Below, piece by piece: positions 26,444 to 34,917 of a stretch of DNA of 54,570 bases (positions within the stretch are counted from its first letter, which is position 1; every line of letters starts with the position of its first letter). The notes under the pieces are model-generated. The model saw only the letters and a list, made by a program, of their open reading frames with translations. It searched no databases and was not told where the DNA came from. This DNA is from Anaerolineae bacterium (GTDB taxonomy: Bacteria > Chloroflexota > Anaerolineae > J036 > Brachytrichaceae), in NCBI GenBank assembly GCA_947476335.1, contig CANJQH010000017.1, positions 1 to 54,570 of the forward strand. The letters run 5' to 3'. A program made the position numbers and the translations under genes.

Positions 26444-27946
26444 ATGGGTGCAGCGGAAATGAAGAATCGAAGTTCGAAATGGGTTGCGTCGGCCGTGTCC
26501 CTCGCGGCGTTGACGGTGCTGGCGGCGTGTTCACGCGGAACGACCAGTACCACAGCGCAGCGCAGTGCGACGCTGGAAAAGGGTGATATGACCGCCACAG
26601 TGAGCGCGACAGGCAATATTCAACCTGAAGCGGACGTGCGTGTGGTATTTCAGTCGACCGGAACCGTTGCAGAAGTTGCCGTGAAAATTGGCGACCGCGT
26701 GAAGAAGGGCGACGTGTTGGCGAAGCTGGACACGATCGATCTCGATCTGGCGCTGCTGCAGTCGCAGGCGTCGCTTGAACAGGCGCAGAATGCGCTGGAC
26801 AATACCGGTACTGCGATTGAGCAGGCGCAGAACCAGATTTTGATCGCCACGTCTTCCTATAGCAAGACGATCGGTGGCGTGCGCAATTCGGACATTGTGG
26901 CGGCGCAGGCGGCGTACGACGCAGCGGTTGCGAATTACGACAAGGTCATCGCCGGACCCACGGCTGAGGATGTGGCTGCGGTGGAAGCGGGAATGCGCAA
27001 TGCCGAAGTTGCGGTGCGCAACGCACAGTCGATGTACGACGCTGCCGCGCGTTTTAATCCGGCCGGCATCAATGGTTCGCCGCAGGCGATGTCGCTCGAG
27101 CAGGCCACGAATAATTTGAATTCGGCCAAGGCGCAGTACGACAAGGCGGTCAAGGGCGCTGACGCAGCGCAGATCGCTGCGGCTCATCAGCAGGTTGAGA
27201 ATGCGAAGGCCAACCTCGAGCGCACGCGCACGCCGGTACTGTCCTTCGACGTCGACACAGCGCGCACGAATGTGTCGCAGAGTGATCTGCAGCTGCGCAA
27301 CGCGCAGGCACAGAAAAAGAACAGCGAGACACAGGTCAAAATTGCTGAACTGACTGTGAAGCAGGCGCAGCGCCGCCTCAGCCAGGCGACGCTGACTTCG
27401 CCGATCGCCGCGACGGTCTCACAGGTGAACATCGAAGTGGGCGAGGCTGCGGCCGGCGCCGTCGCGCCGTTTACGCTGGTGGACGATTCGAAGTACCACA
27501 TCGACATAACGGTCGACGAAATCGACATCGCCAAAATTAAGCTTGCTCAGGAAGTTGACGTCACACTTGACTCGCTGCCGGGCGTGACGGTGAAGGGCAA
27601 GGTCGAGCGCATTGCGCCGACGTCGACCACCGTCAACGGCGTGGTTTCGTATCAGGTGCGTGTGGTGGTCGAACAGACGTCGGCTGTGGAGCTGCGTTCG
27701 GGCATGACGGCCAACGCCGCCATCGTGATCGATCGCCGCACCGATGTGCTGCTGGCGCCGAACTGGGCGGTGCGCCGCGATCGCGCGAGCGGCAAGTCTT
27801 TCCTGACCTTCAAGCGCGGCGATGCTGCGACTGAAGCTGAAGTGCAGACTGGGCTGCGCAACGACACCTTTACTGAAATTGTGTCTGGAGCAGCAGCGGG
27901 CGATACGGTGGTAGCACCGACGACGCCGAACGCGCTCGCGCAGTAA
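26444..27946 (+). CDS. MacA-like membrane fusion (adaptor) lipoprotein
   Basis: The periplasmic-adaptor-type subunit of a MacAB-like ABC exporter. A lipobox (VLAAC, C29) is followed by the barrel-sandwich lipoyl half-motif (GTVAEVAVKIGDRVKKGDVLAKLD), an unusually long coiled-coil hairpin (about 95-310, repeated AQNAL, AQAAYDAAVANYDK), the second lipoyl half (ATLTSPIAATVSQVNIEVGEA) and a beta-barrel/MP domain. The 500 residues exceed the usual 370-400 because of the long coil. ATG 26444 is preceded by GAAAGGAG. ABC ATPase and two permeases follow. Confidence 0.93.
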   Translation: MGAAEMKNRSSKWVASAVSLAALTVLAACSRGTTSTTAQRSATLEKGDMTATVSATGNIQPEADVRVVFQSTGTVAEVAVKIGDRVKKGDVLAKLDTIDLDLALLQSQASLEQAQNALDNTGTAIEQAQNQILIATSSYSKTIGGVRNSDIVAAQAAYDAAVANYDKVIAGPTAEDVAAVEAGMRNAEVAVRNAQSMYDAAARFNPAGINGSPQAMSLEQATNNLNSAKAQYDKAVKGADAAQIAAAHQQVENAKANLERTRTPVLSFDVDTARTNVSQSDLQLRNAQAQKKNSETQVKIAELTVKQAQRRLSQATLTSPIAATVSQVNIEVGEAAAGAVAPFTLVDDSKYHIDITVDEIDIAKIKLAQEVDVTLDSLPGVTVKGKVERIAPTSTTVNGVVSYQVRVVVEQTSAVELRSGMTANAAIVIDRRTDVLLAPNWAVRRDRASGKSFLTFKRGDAATEAEVQTGLRNDTFTEIVSGAAAGDTVVAPTTPNALAQ

Positions 27947-27982
27947 CTTTAGTCGTCCGATTGGGGCGGTGCCGCCATACTG

Positions 27983-28069
27983 TGAATCAGATTTTCCTTC
28001 TCTGAGGGAGTCTTTCTCTGAGAGAGTTTTTCTCTGACTCCGAGAAAATATTTAGGGAGATCTGATTCA
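27983..28069. repeat. Large imperfect palindrome in the exporter operon
   Basis: TGAATCAGAT (27983-27992) and ATCTGATTCA (28060-28069) are exact inverses. Within them ATTTTC pairs with GAAAAT and GGAGTC with GACTCC around a TCTCTGAGAGA centre. The sequence is related to the AGTCAGAG-rich family C. It lies between the adaptor and ATPase genes and could uncouple their expression. Confidence 0.6.
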
Positions 28070-28101
28070 TGAAGAAATGCCGTCCTGAAAAATTGCGGAT
28101 T

Positions 28102-28213
28102 GTAACTATTCAGGCCGGTATATTTCTCGTCGCGAAACATGTTATTCCTCTTCCTGGAGGGAGCAGGAATAGCGCTTTTCGCGGGAAATATCAACCGAGG
28201 CCTGAGTAGTTAC
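28102..28213 (-). mobile_element. Family A MITE, copy A6
   Basis: Ends GTAACTATTCAGGCC and GGCCTGAGTAGTTAC (right end within CCGAGGCCTGAGTAG), with a core of CGCGAAACATGTTATTCC paired imperfectly with GGAATAGCGCTTTTCGCG. A perfect 8-bp duplication TGCGGATT flanks it (28094-28101 and 28214-28221). The right copy of the duplication lies 4 bp before the ABC ATPase start. Confidence 0.92.
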
Positions 28214-28225
28214 TGCGGATTTGAT

Positions 28226-29020
28226 ATGAATAACAACGGCAGGACGCCCGTCATTGACGTGCGTGACATTTACAAGACTTACCAGATGGGCGAGCACGAG
28301 GTGCGCGCGCTTGCCGGGGTGAGCCTTACCATTTATCCGGGCGAGCTCGTGGCGATCATGGGCCCATCCGGTTCTGGTAAAAGCACGCTGATGAACGTGC
28401 TCGGCTGTCTGGATCAGCCGACTGCGGGCAGCTATCGCCTGGACGGCGTTGACGTCGAGCAGATGAAGGAAGACGAACTGGCTGCGGTGCGCAACCGCAA
28501 AATCGGCTTCGTGTTTCAGTCGTTCAACCTGTTGCGCCGCACCAGCGCCATCGACAACGTCGAGCAGCCGATGATTTACGCCGGCGTATCTGCGAAGGAC
28601 CGCCGCGCGCGCGCAACGGAAGCGCTTGAATCGGTTGGCCTTGGCACGCGGTTGAAGCATTTCTCGAGTGAGCTGTCGGGTGGCCAGCAGCAGCGCGTGG
28701 CGATTGCGCGTTCGCTGGTGAACAACCCGGCGATCATCCTCGCCGACGAGCCGACGGGCAATCTCGATTCGAAGAGTGGCGCAGAGATCATGTGTCTGTT
28801 TCAGACGCTGAGTCGTGAGAAGGGCATCACAGTGATTTTCGTCACACATGATCCGCGCATTGCCGATCACTGCAAGCGCATCATTCGCATTGCTGATGGC
28901 TTGATCACGGGTGATGATCTGGTGGCTGAGCAGCGCGACGCGTGTGCTGAACATTCGGCATTTACCGCAGCGGCGGCGCTCACGGCGGCTGCGCCTGGGA
29001 AAATGTCAGCGAAAAAATAA
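28226..29020 (+). CDS. ABC transporter ATP-binding protein (MacB/LolD type)
   Basis: The cytoplasmic ATPase of the MacAB-like exporter, 264 residues. Walker A is GPSGSGKST (46-54), the Q-loop is in [10 protein letters not shown], the signature is LSGGQQQR, Walker B is [12 protein letters not shown] and the switch His is in FVTHDPR. In classical MacB this domain is fused to the permease; here it is separate. ATG 28226 is chosen because the open frame upstream runs into the MITE A6. It ends 1 bp before the first permease. Confidence 0.95.
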   Translation: MNNNGRTPVIDVRDIYKTYQMGEHEVRALAGVSLTIYPGELVAIMGPSGSGKSTLMNVLGCLDQPTAGSYRLDGVDVEQMKEDELAAVRNRKIGFVFQSFNLLRRTSAIDNVEQPMIYAGVSAKDRRARATEALESVGLGTRLKHFSSELSGGQQQRVAIARSLVNNPAIILADEPTGNLDSKSGAEIMCLFQTLSREKGITVIFVTHDPRIADHCKRIIRIADGLITGDDLVAEQRDACAEHSAFTAAAALTAAAPGKMSAKK

Positions 29021-29021
29021 T

Positions 29022-30260
29022 ATGGCTGCTGTGATCGAATCCATCCGCCTTGCTATCCGTACGCTCAGTGCGAACCGTTCGCGTTCGCTGCTGACGATGC
29101 TGGGCATCAGCATTGGTGTAGGCGCGGTGATCTCGCTGTTGTCGATTGGCGCAGGCGTGCAGGCGTATATCGACGATTTGTTTGCCGGCGCCGGCACGAA
29201 CATCATCACCGTGCAGCCCGGCAAACTGCAGCGCGGAGGCCCACCTGGCGCCAGCAGCTCTGCGCAATTGACTGAAGGCGACTATCGCGCCATCGTCGCG
29301 AACACGCCGAATATTCTTGCGCACGGCGCGTTTTTGCAGAGTATAGGTAATTTCATTTACGAGAAAAAGGAATCGCAGGTCATCGTCTACGGCGTCACGC
29401 CGAGCTATACGGTGATCCGCAACTGGCTGCCGGCGCAGGGACGCTTCGTTGAAGAAGCCGACAACACCAGTCGGCTGCGCGTGGTGGTGCTTGGGCAGAC
29501 GCTGGCGAAAGATTTGTTTGAAGATGCTGATCCGGTCGGACAGGTTGTGAAGCTCAACAACATACCGATGCGCGTGATCGGCGTGATGACATCGAAGGGT
29601 GCGAGCTTTGTCGGTGATCAGGATGCTGTGGCGTTTGTGCCGTTGATGACTGCGCAGGATCGCATCTTTCAGGCGCAGGCACAGGCGAAGAGCGGTGAGC
29701 GTATCGTGAACGCCATCGCTGTGCAGGGAGCGAGCGAGGCAGTGCGTCCCTCGATCGAGAGCGCGATGCGCACCGTGCTGCGCGAGCGGCATCGCCTTGC
29801 GGAAGGTGACGAGGATGACTTTACGATTGTCAGCCAAACTGAGCTGATTAACACGTTTGGCGCATTGACGAGCGTGCTGCAGATTTTCCTTGGAGCGATC
29901 GGCGCGATCTCGCTGCTGGTTGGTGGCATTGGGATCATGAACATCATGCTGGTGAGCGTGACCGAGCGCACACGTGAAATCGGTTTGCGCAAGGCCATCG
30001 GCGCCAAGCGCAAGACTATTCTTTCGCAGTTCCTTATCGAAGCGGTGACGCTGTCGCTGCTTGGCGGCTTGATCGGAATTCTGATCGGCGCCGGCATCGC
30101 AGCGGTGATCCCGTTTTTCGCAGATTTCAAACCGCAGGTGCGTGGCAGCGCGGTCGGGCTGGCAGTCGGGTTTTCAATTACCGTCGGTCTGTTCTTCGGT
30201 CTGTATCCTGCCTGGCGTGCGAGCAAATTAAATCCAATCGAAGCGTTGAGGTATGAATAG
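29022..30260 (+). CDS. ABC transporter permease, MacB/FtsX type (first)
   Basis: A 412-residue permease. An N-terminal helix (LLTMLGISIGVGAVISLLSIGAG) is followed by a MacB-type extracytoplasmic domain (about 50-270) and three C-terminal helices with the FtsX signature GGIGIMNIMLVSVTERTREIGLRKAIGAKR. It follows the ATPase by 1 bp and resembles the second permease (30317) throughout, suggesting that the two form a heterodimeric channel. Confidence 0.94.
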   Translation: MAAVIESIRLAIRTLSANRSRSLLTMLGISIGVGAVISLLSIGAGVQAYIDDLFAGAGTNIITVQPGKLQRGGPPGASSSAQLTEGDYRAIVANTPNILAHGAFLQSIGNFIYEKKESQVIVYGVTPSYTVIRNWLPAQGRFVEEADNTSRLRVVVLGQTLAKDLFEDADPVGQVVKLNNIPMRVIGVMTSKGASFVGDQDAVAFVPLMTAQDRIFQAQAQAKSGERIVNAIAVQGASEAVRPSIESAMRTVLRERHRLAEGDEDDFTIVSQTELINTFGALTSVLQIFLGAIGAISLLVGGIGIMNIMLVSVTERTREIGLRKAIGAKRKTILSQFLIEAVTLSLLGGLIGILIGAGIAAVIPFFADFKPQVRGSAVGLAVGFSITVGLFFGLYPAWRASKLNPIEALRYE

Positions 30261-30303
30261 GGACGACGCTTGCGTCGCCCGAGCGTCGCCTGAAGCGTCG
30301 CCC
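30260..30303. repeat. Family F repeat: GACGC/GCGTC palindromes after a stop codon
   Basis: GGGACGACGCTTGCGTCGCCC starts in the TAG stop of the first permease and is followed by two more GCGTCGCC units. Almost the same sequence follows the stop of the Dna2-like gene at 45953. A hairpin with a TT loop is possible; the second permease starts 14 bp later. Confidence 0.75.
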
Positions 30304-30316
30304 AGGAGTCACGTTG

Positions 30317-31591
30317 ATGTTTACAGAAAATCTGAAAGTGGCGCTGCGTGCGCTGACTGCGAATAAGCTTCGCAGCATTCTGACGACGCTGGGCATCATC
30401 ATTGGTGTGACCAGCGTGATTGCGCTGCTATCGCTGGGTAATGGTGTGCAGCAGTTCATCAATGGTCGATTTGAAAGTCAGGGCTCGAATCTTATTTTCG
30501 TGATTCCGTCGCGCGTTGAATCTGGTGGTGCGAGCCGCGCCGGTTTTGCTGCGTTTGGCCCAGGCGCACGCTCTGGCACGGCGTTGTCGCTGTCACAGAA
30601 AGATGCTGATGCGATGCGTGTGCCTGGCCGCATGCAGTTTGTGAAATTCGTCGCGCCGGTTGTGAGTGGCAGCGCAAAGGCGCGCTTCGCCGGCATCGAA
30701 TATGACACGCGCGTGCGCGGCACGGTGCCGGAGTATCGGCTGCTGAATGATCCGGCGCTGTTGTATGGCGAGTACTTTGACACCGCGCAGATGAACGGTG
30801 GTTCGCGCGTTGGTTTGCTGGGCAGCGTTGTGTACAAAAAACTTTTCCCGGATGGAGGTGATCCGGTTGGTGAAGAAATTCGTATCAACAATATCGCCTT
30901 CACCGTCATCGGCGTGCTGGCTGAACGCGCCGGCGGCTCTGAAGGCAGCGACGATGATGTGATCACCATGCCGATCAGTGCTGCGCGTGACCGGCTTTTT
31001 CCACGCCGCAACGCCAAAGGTGAGGCGCGCGTTGATTTGATCCTCGTGCAGGCGATCGACAAAGATGCGGTCGATCAGGCCACCAGCGAAGTGACCGAGG
31101 TGCTGCGTGACATGCATGGCATCGAATTCCAGGGTGAGGATGATTTCTCCGTTGCGAGCCAGCGTGATCTTTTGAACACGATCGGCTCGGTGACTAGTGC
31201 GATCACGATCTTCCTGGCTGCCATCGCGGGTATTTCATTGTTCGTCGGCGGCATCGGCATCATGAACATCATGCTGGTGAGCGTGACGGAGCGCACGCGC
31301 GAGATTGGTCTGCGCAAGGCCATCGGTGCGCCGCGCCGCATGATCATGACGCAGTTTCTGATCGAATCGGTTGTGCTCTCGCTGTTGGGCGGATTGGTCG
31401 GAATTTTATTTGGCGTCGGTATCGCCGTCTCCGTGGCCGCAATTTCGAATGGGGCGTTCAGCGCATTGGTTACGCCCAGTTCGATTCTTCTGGCGACTGG
31501 TTTTTCACTGCTGGTTGGGGTGGCTTTCGGCGTATATCCCGCCGCACGCGCGGCCAGCCTCAGCCCGATGGAGGCGCTGCGGTATGAGTAG
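30317..31591 (+). CDS. ABC transporter permease, MacB/FtsX type (second)
   Basis: A 424-residue permease with the same plan: membrane helix (RSILTTLGIIIGVTSVIALLSLGNG), extracytoplasmic MacB-type domain, and three C-terminal helices with GGIGIMNIMLVSVTERTREIGLRKAIGAPRR. AGGAGT (30304-30309) supports ATG 30317 rather than the TTG one codon upstream. It ends the exporter operon. The exported substrate (macrolide, peptide or lipid) cannot be told from sequence. Confidence 0.94.
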   Translation: MFTENLKVALRALTANKLRSILTTLGIIIGVTSVIALLSLGNGVQQFINGRFESQGSNLIFVIPSRVESGGASRAGFAAFGPGARSGTALSLSQKDADAMRVPGRMQFVKFVAPVVSGSAKARFAGIEYDTRVRGTVPEYRLLNDPALLYGEYFDTAQMNGGSRVGLLGSVVYKKLFPDGGDPVGEEIRINNIAFTVIGVLAERAGGSEGSDDDVITMPISAARDRLFPRRNAKGEARVDLILVQAIDKDAVDQATSEVTEVLRDMHGIEFQGEDDFSVASQRDLLNTIGSVTSAITIFLAAIAGISLFVGGIGIMNIMLVSVTERTREIGLRKAIGAPRRMIMTQFLIESVVLSLLGGLVGILFGVGIAVSVAAISNGAFSALVTPSSILLATGFSLLVGVAFGVYPAARAASLSPMEALRYE

Positions 31592-31619
31592 AGAGTTTGC
31601 CTCTGACGGGGCCTCTGAC

Positions 31620-31803
31620 ACAGGTGCATTCGCCAAAAGGGGCAAACTTTCGACTGCCGGCGATCGGCACTGATTGGAATCCTCGAAACGCGCTATCTCC
31701 CTCCCCCGAAGGGGGAGGGAGATAGCGCGTTTCGAGGGATTTACCAACGATGGGCTGCACGCGATGGCGGATGACCCAATCGCCCCATTTGGCGAATGCA
31801 CCC
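31620..31803. mobile_element. Family B palindromic MITE, copy B3
   Basis: Near-identical to B2 inside, with ends reading ACAGGTGCATTCGCC and GGCGAATGCACC. The direct repeat CCTCTGAC occurs at 31612-31619 and 31802-31809, with three extra bases on the left. The target was an AGTCAGAG/CTCTGACT-rich family C segment, remnants of which lie on both sides (31590-31619 and 31803-31830). Confidence 0.87.
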
Positions 31804-31830
31804 TCTGACGCTTTACTCTGACTCACTCTG

Positions 31831-31836
31831 TACAAT
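31831..31836 (+). promoter_or_regulatory. Putative -10 box of purK
   Basis: TACAAT lies 10 nt before ATG 31847 with no Shine-Dalgarno site between, so transcription may start at or next to the start codon. No good -35 box is seen. Confidence 0.4.
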
Positions 31837-31846
31837 CGCGCTCACA

Positions 31847-33016
31847 ATGTCCATCATCGGAATTCTTGGCGGCGGGCATACCGCTCGCATGACGACGCAG
31901 ACAGCCCAGAGGCTGGGTGCGCTCGTCGCAATCCTGGACAAGGATGAAAATAGCCCGGCTGCGCAGGTGACTGCGCTTGCGGTTGAAGGCGACTGGACCG
32001 ACCTCGAACTCGTGTCCGAATTTGCACAGTCATGTGATGTGATTTCGCCGGAAGGCGAAGATGTGCCAGTGGAAGTGCTTGTGATGCTTGAGGAGCAGGG
32101 GCGTGTCGTGCGCCCATCTTCGCGCACGATTGCGAGCACGCGCGATCGCCTGATTCAAAAGCAGACACTGCAGGCGGCTGTGTTGCCGGTGGCTGCGTAT
32201 GCTGATGCGCCGGATGTCGAGGCTGTGCGCGCGTTTGCGGCAGCTCATGCGTTTCCGCTCGTGCTGAAGACGCGCACTGGTGGCAGGGATGGGCGTGCCA
32301 ATGTGCTGGTGCGCCACGCCGGAGAAATTGAGCCGCAGTTTGCGGATCTTTCCGTGCGTGGTCCGCTGATGATTGAGGAATATCAGCATTTTGTGCGTGA
32401 ACTGGTCATCGTTGGCGTGCGCGGACAAGATGGCGTGATTCGCCTTTACGACGTGGCAGAAACGCGCTGTGTGCAGAATATTCAGCATGCGAGCAGCGCG
32501 CCGGCGGAAGATCGTTACGCGCGTTATCTGGTGGAGCGGGGTCGTGCGGAAGGTGCGACTTATTTCGCGGAGATTTCTGCGTTGGCTGAGCAGGTTGCAA
32601 AAATCATCGACGTGATTGGTGCTTTTGCGATTGAGCTGTTTGAAATGCGCGATGGCCGCATCGTGATCAACGATGTGACGCCTCAACCGCATTTCGCCGG
32701 CCTATGGACGATTGAGGGCAGTTTGACGTCGCACGTCGAAAATCATGTTCGTGCATTGCTTGGCTGGCCGCTGGGATGGACGGAGATGACTGTGCCGCAC
32801 GCAGCGGTGGCTGCGCTGCTTGCGCGCGGTGATGCGCTGCCGAAAGCGTCCGACTTTGTGCAGGCTGCGCAGCTGCGCGGCGCGCATATTTATTGGTACG
32901 GCAGAACCAGTTCATATTTTGCCTGCCGCCTTGGTCATGTGACTGGAACGGCTGCAACGGATCCGGAAGCGGAGCGCATCGCCCAATCAACGGTGGTCGC
33001 ACTGCTGGGGTGGTGA
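31847..33016 (+). CDS. purK: 5-(carboxyamino)imidazole ribonucleotide synthase (PurK)
   Basis: PurK is the ATP-grasp enzyme that carboxylates AIR with bicarbonate in purine synthesis. The 389-residue product starts MSIIGILGGGHTARMTTQTAQRLG (family form GILGGGQLGRM), and has SPEGEDVPVEVL, FPLVLKTRTGGRDGRANV with the ATP-binding Lys, MIEEYQHFVRELVIVGVR, and a metal-site region near INDVTPQPHFAGLWTIEGS (family NEIAPRPHNSGHWT). The usual EIAPRPHNSG has diverged to DVTPQPHFAG, so activity is likely but untested. The mutase purE is not adjacent. Confidence 0.85.
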   Translation: MSIIGILGGGHTARMTTQTAQRLGALVAILDKDENSPAAQVTALAVEGDWTDLELVSEFAQSCDVISPEGEDVPVEVLVMLEEQGRVVRPSSRTIASTRDRLIQKQTLQAAVLPVAAYADAPDVEAVRAFAAAHAFPLVLKTRTGGRDGRANVLVRHAGEIEPQFADLSVRGPLMIEEYQHFVRELVIVGVRGQDGVIRLYDVAETRCVQNIQHASSAPAEDRYARYLVERGRAEGATYFAEISALAEQVAKIIDVIGAFAIELFEMRDGRIVINDVTPQPHFAGLWTIEGSLTSHVENHVRALLGWPLGWTEMTVPHAAVAALLARGDALPKASDFVQAAQLRGAHIYWYGRTSSYFACRLGHVTGTAATDPEAERIAQSTVVALLGW

Positions 33017-33035
33017 AATGACAAGCATGCAGGCT

Positions 33036-33113
33036 GATAACGATTCAGGCGAGACGGTTTTTCATCGCAAAACATACGCGTGTTTTGCGGGAAATACTGA
33101 TTTAGGCCTGAAT
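33036..33113 (-). mobile_element. Family A MITE remnant, copy A7
   Basis: A reduced copy with degraded ends (GATAACGATTCAGGC; GGCCTGAAT...) and a short core GCAAAACA/TGTTTTGC around TACGCG. The right side is interrupted by A8, and the remainder is probably GTCTGAATTGATAT after 33225. Confidence 0.7.
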
Positions 33114-33225
33114 GTAACTGCTCAGGCCTACGTCGATATGTCCCGCGAAACGCACTATTCCTCCTCCCGACGGGAGGAGGAATAGTGCGTTTCGCGTTGG
33201 AAAAATAGCTGGCCTGAGTAGTTAC
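33114..33225 (+). mobile_element. Family A MITE, copy A8
   Basis: A 112-bp copy with ends GTAACTGCTCAGGCC and GGCCTGAGTAGTTAC and the core arm CGCGAAACGCACTATTCC with loop GAC between CCTCC and GGAGG stems. The flanks GCCTGAAT (33106-33113) and GTCTGAAT (33226-33233) match at 7 of 8. It apparently inserted into the end of A7. Confidence 0.9.
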
Positions 33226-33244
33226 GTCTGAATTGATATGGGCT

Positions 33245-33356
33245 GTAATTACTCAGGCCCAAATCAGTATTTCCCGCGAAACACATTATTCGCTCCCCCT
33301 TCGGGGGAAGGAATCGCGTGTTTCGCGTTGGAAAAATAGCTGGCCTGAGTAGTTAC
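33245..33356 (+). mobile_element. Family A MITE, copy A9
   Basis: A 112-bp copy with ends GTAATTACTCAGGCC and GGCCTGAGTAGTTAC. The flanks TATGGGCT (33237-33244) and TATGGGTT (33357-33364) match at 7 of 8. A7, A8 and A9 together fill the space between purK and the CinA-type gene; no gene is seen there. Confidence 0.9.
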
Positions 33357-33380
33357 TATGGGTTTGAGTAAGTAGGGCAT

Positions 33381-34244
33381 ATGAAAAATCCGCACGCACC
33401 TGCCAACCTTGATCGATCGGTGGAAATATTTTCCATTGGCAACGAATTGCTGGTGGGGCAGGTGCTCGACACCAATACGCATTGGTTGATCCGGTCGATC
33501 ACCAGTGTTGGCGCGCATGTGCGCCGCGCGACGATGATCCACGATGACTATGACGAGATCGGCACCGAGCTGCGGGCGGCCGTGGCGCGCCGGCCGCGGT
33601 TGATCATTACCACTGGCGGCCTTGGGCCGACGGACGACGACTTGACGCTGCGCGCGATCGCAGCTGGATTTAACCGACCGTTGCAGCTCGACATGCAGGC
33701 GCTCATGTGGGTGACGGAGCGCTACGCACACATCGCCGCGATCCGCCCAAATTTCGATGCTTCGATGACCGAGTCGCGCCGCAAGATGGCGTACTTTCCG
33801 GCGGGCTCGCGCCCGATTTACAACCCGAGCGGCGCTGCGCCGGCGATGGTGTTTGAACCCATCGAGGGTGTGACGATCGTGTCGCTGCCTGGGGTGCCTT
33901 CGGAGATGAAGGACATTTACACGCAGTCGCTGCAGCCTGTGCTGGCCGAAACCGTTGGTGCTGGCGGCTATGTCGAACGCTCACTCGTGTTGCAGCAGGG
34001 CGATGAATCACGTCTGGCGCCGGCGCTGATCGAAGTACAGAGCGCCAATCCCTCCGTGTATGTGAAATCGCGCGGACAAAAATTCGAAGATGGGCATTTC
34101 CTCACCGTTGTGCTTTCCCACGGTGGTGCGAATCTTGAGGATGTGCGCTCCACTGTGCGCGCCGTCGAATTGCTGGCGATCGAACGTGTGACGGCGCTGG
34201 GGTACATCGTCCTCAGGATTGTTGGTGATGAAGTGAATCAGTAG
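33381..34244 (+). CDS. CinA-type molybdopterin-binding domain protein
   Basis: A 287-residue protein consisting of the N-terminal COG1058 half of CinA. IFSIGNELLVGQVLDTNTHWL and IITTGGLGPTDDDLTLRAIA are the MoCF/CinA signatures; VTIVSLPGVPSEMKDIY and SVYVKSRGQKFEDG follow. The C-terminal nicotinamide-nucleotide amidase domain of full CinA is absent. In other bacteria this half acts as an ADP-ribose pyrophosphatase or depyrophosphorylates NMN derivatives; its role here is inferred. ATG 33381 is preceded by AGTAGGGC. Confidence 0.88.
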   Translation: MKNPHAPANLDRSVEIFSIGNELLVGQVLDTNTHWLIRSITSVGAHVRRATMIHDDYDEIGTELRAAVARRPRLIITTGGLGPTDDDLTLRAIAAGFNRPLQLDMQALMWVTERYAHIAAIRPNFDASMTESRRKMAYFPAGSRPIYNPSGAAPAMVFEPIEGVTIVSLPGVPSEMKDIYTQSLQPVLAETVGAGGYVERSLVLQQGDESRLAPALIEVQSANPSVYVKSRGQKFEDGHFLTVVLSHGGANLEDVRSTVRAVELLAIERVTALGYIVLRIVGDEVNQ

Positions 34245-34272
34245 AGAGTCAGAGCAGAGAGTCGGAGTGGAA
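34242..34272. repeat. Family C repeat, copy 5
   Basis: AGAGAGTCAGAGCAGAGAGTCGGAGTG, a direct repetition of AGAGAGTC, starts at the stop codon of the CinA-type gene and ends before the convergent signal-peptidase-like gene. Confidence 0.6.
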
Positions 34273-34293
34273 AAGATAACTGCTTAGGCTGAC

Positions 34294-34914
34294 TTATTCC
34301 CCTGCGATTCGCACTGCGTTGTGATCGATGACGCGCAGTTCATCGAGCGGCAGCACGGCGAGCCACGCGCGGCCAGCGAGATTTTCGCGATGTATGGGCC
34401 CCCAGATGCGGCTGTCTCCGGGCACTGCGCGATTGTCATTCATGACGTAGAACTCGTCGCTGTTCAGTTCGATGCGCGCGGTCACGCTGACGACGGTGCT
34501 GTTCTGTAGTTGTGCGGCGACGTAAGGTTCGATGAGGGGGCGGCCGTTGACGGCGATTTGAACGCCTTCGATGCCGGTGCGTTCGCCGCGCAGTTCGATC
34601 ACATCACCCGGCAAGCCAATGACGCGGCGCACGATCTTTCGTTCCAGCGCACCAGATTCGTTCACCAATACCAGTTCGCCACGCTGTGGCGGGCGCAGTT
34701 GAAACGTGAGCCTGCTGATCACCAGCGTTTGTTTCTCGGCGATTGTCGGCGTCATGGCTCGATCGGAAACAGTGTAAGTCTGCAGCAGCGCACGCGCGCT
34801 GAGCATCAGGATGAGCAGCAGGATTGCAACTTCGAGCACGGCGCGTCCGCTGATGAGCACTGGTGCTTCTTCGGCATCGGGCACGATGTTCGTCGGAATG
34901 CTTGTCACGCACAA
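34294..34914 (-). CDS. Signal peptidase I homologue without catalytic Ser/Lys
   Basis: A 206-residue S26-family membrane protein with one helix (about 25-46). The folds boxes are clear: box B DRAMTPTI, box D KIVRRVIGLPGDVIEL, box E NDNRAVPGDSRIWGPI. The nucleophile Ser of SMxPTL is Ala (A53), and the general-base Lys four residues before GLPGD is Arg (R96). It therefore probably cannot cleave signal peptides. TTG 34914 gives this length; GTG 34908, 6 nt after TAGAAT on the minus strand, is also plausible. It follows the ABC permease gene by 3 bp. Confidence 0.85.
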   Translation of the reverse strand: MCVTSIPTNIVPDAEEAPVLISGRAVLEVAILLLILMLSARALLQTYTVSDRAMTPTIAEKQTLVISRLTFQLRPPQRGELVLVNESGALERKIVRRVIGLPGDVIELRGERTGIEGVQIAVNGRPLIEPYVAAQLQNSTVVSVTARIELNSDEFYVMNDNRAVPGDSRIWGPIHRENLAGRAWLAVLPLDELRVIDHNAVRIAGE

Positions 34915-34917
34915 ATT

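Noticed and set aside
28139-28225. 29-residue N-terminal extension of the exporter ATPase
   Set aside because: The extension is encoded by MITE A6 sequence; ATG 28226 gives the family-typical start.
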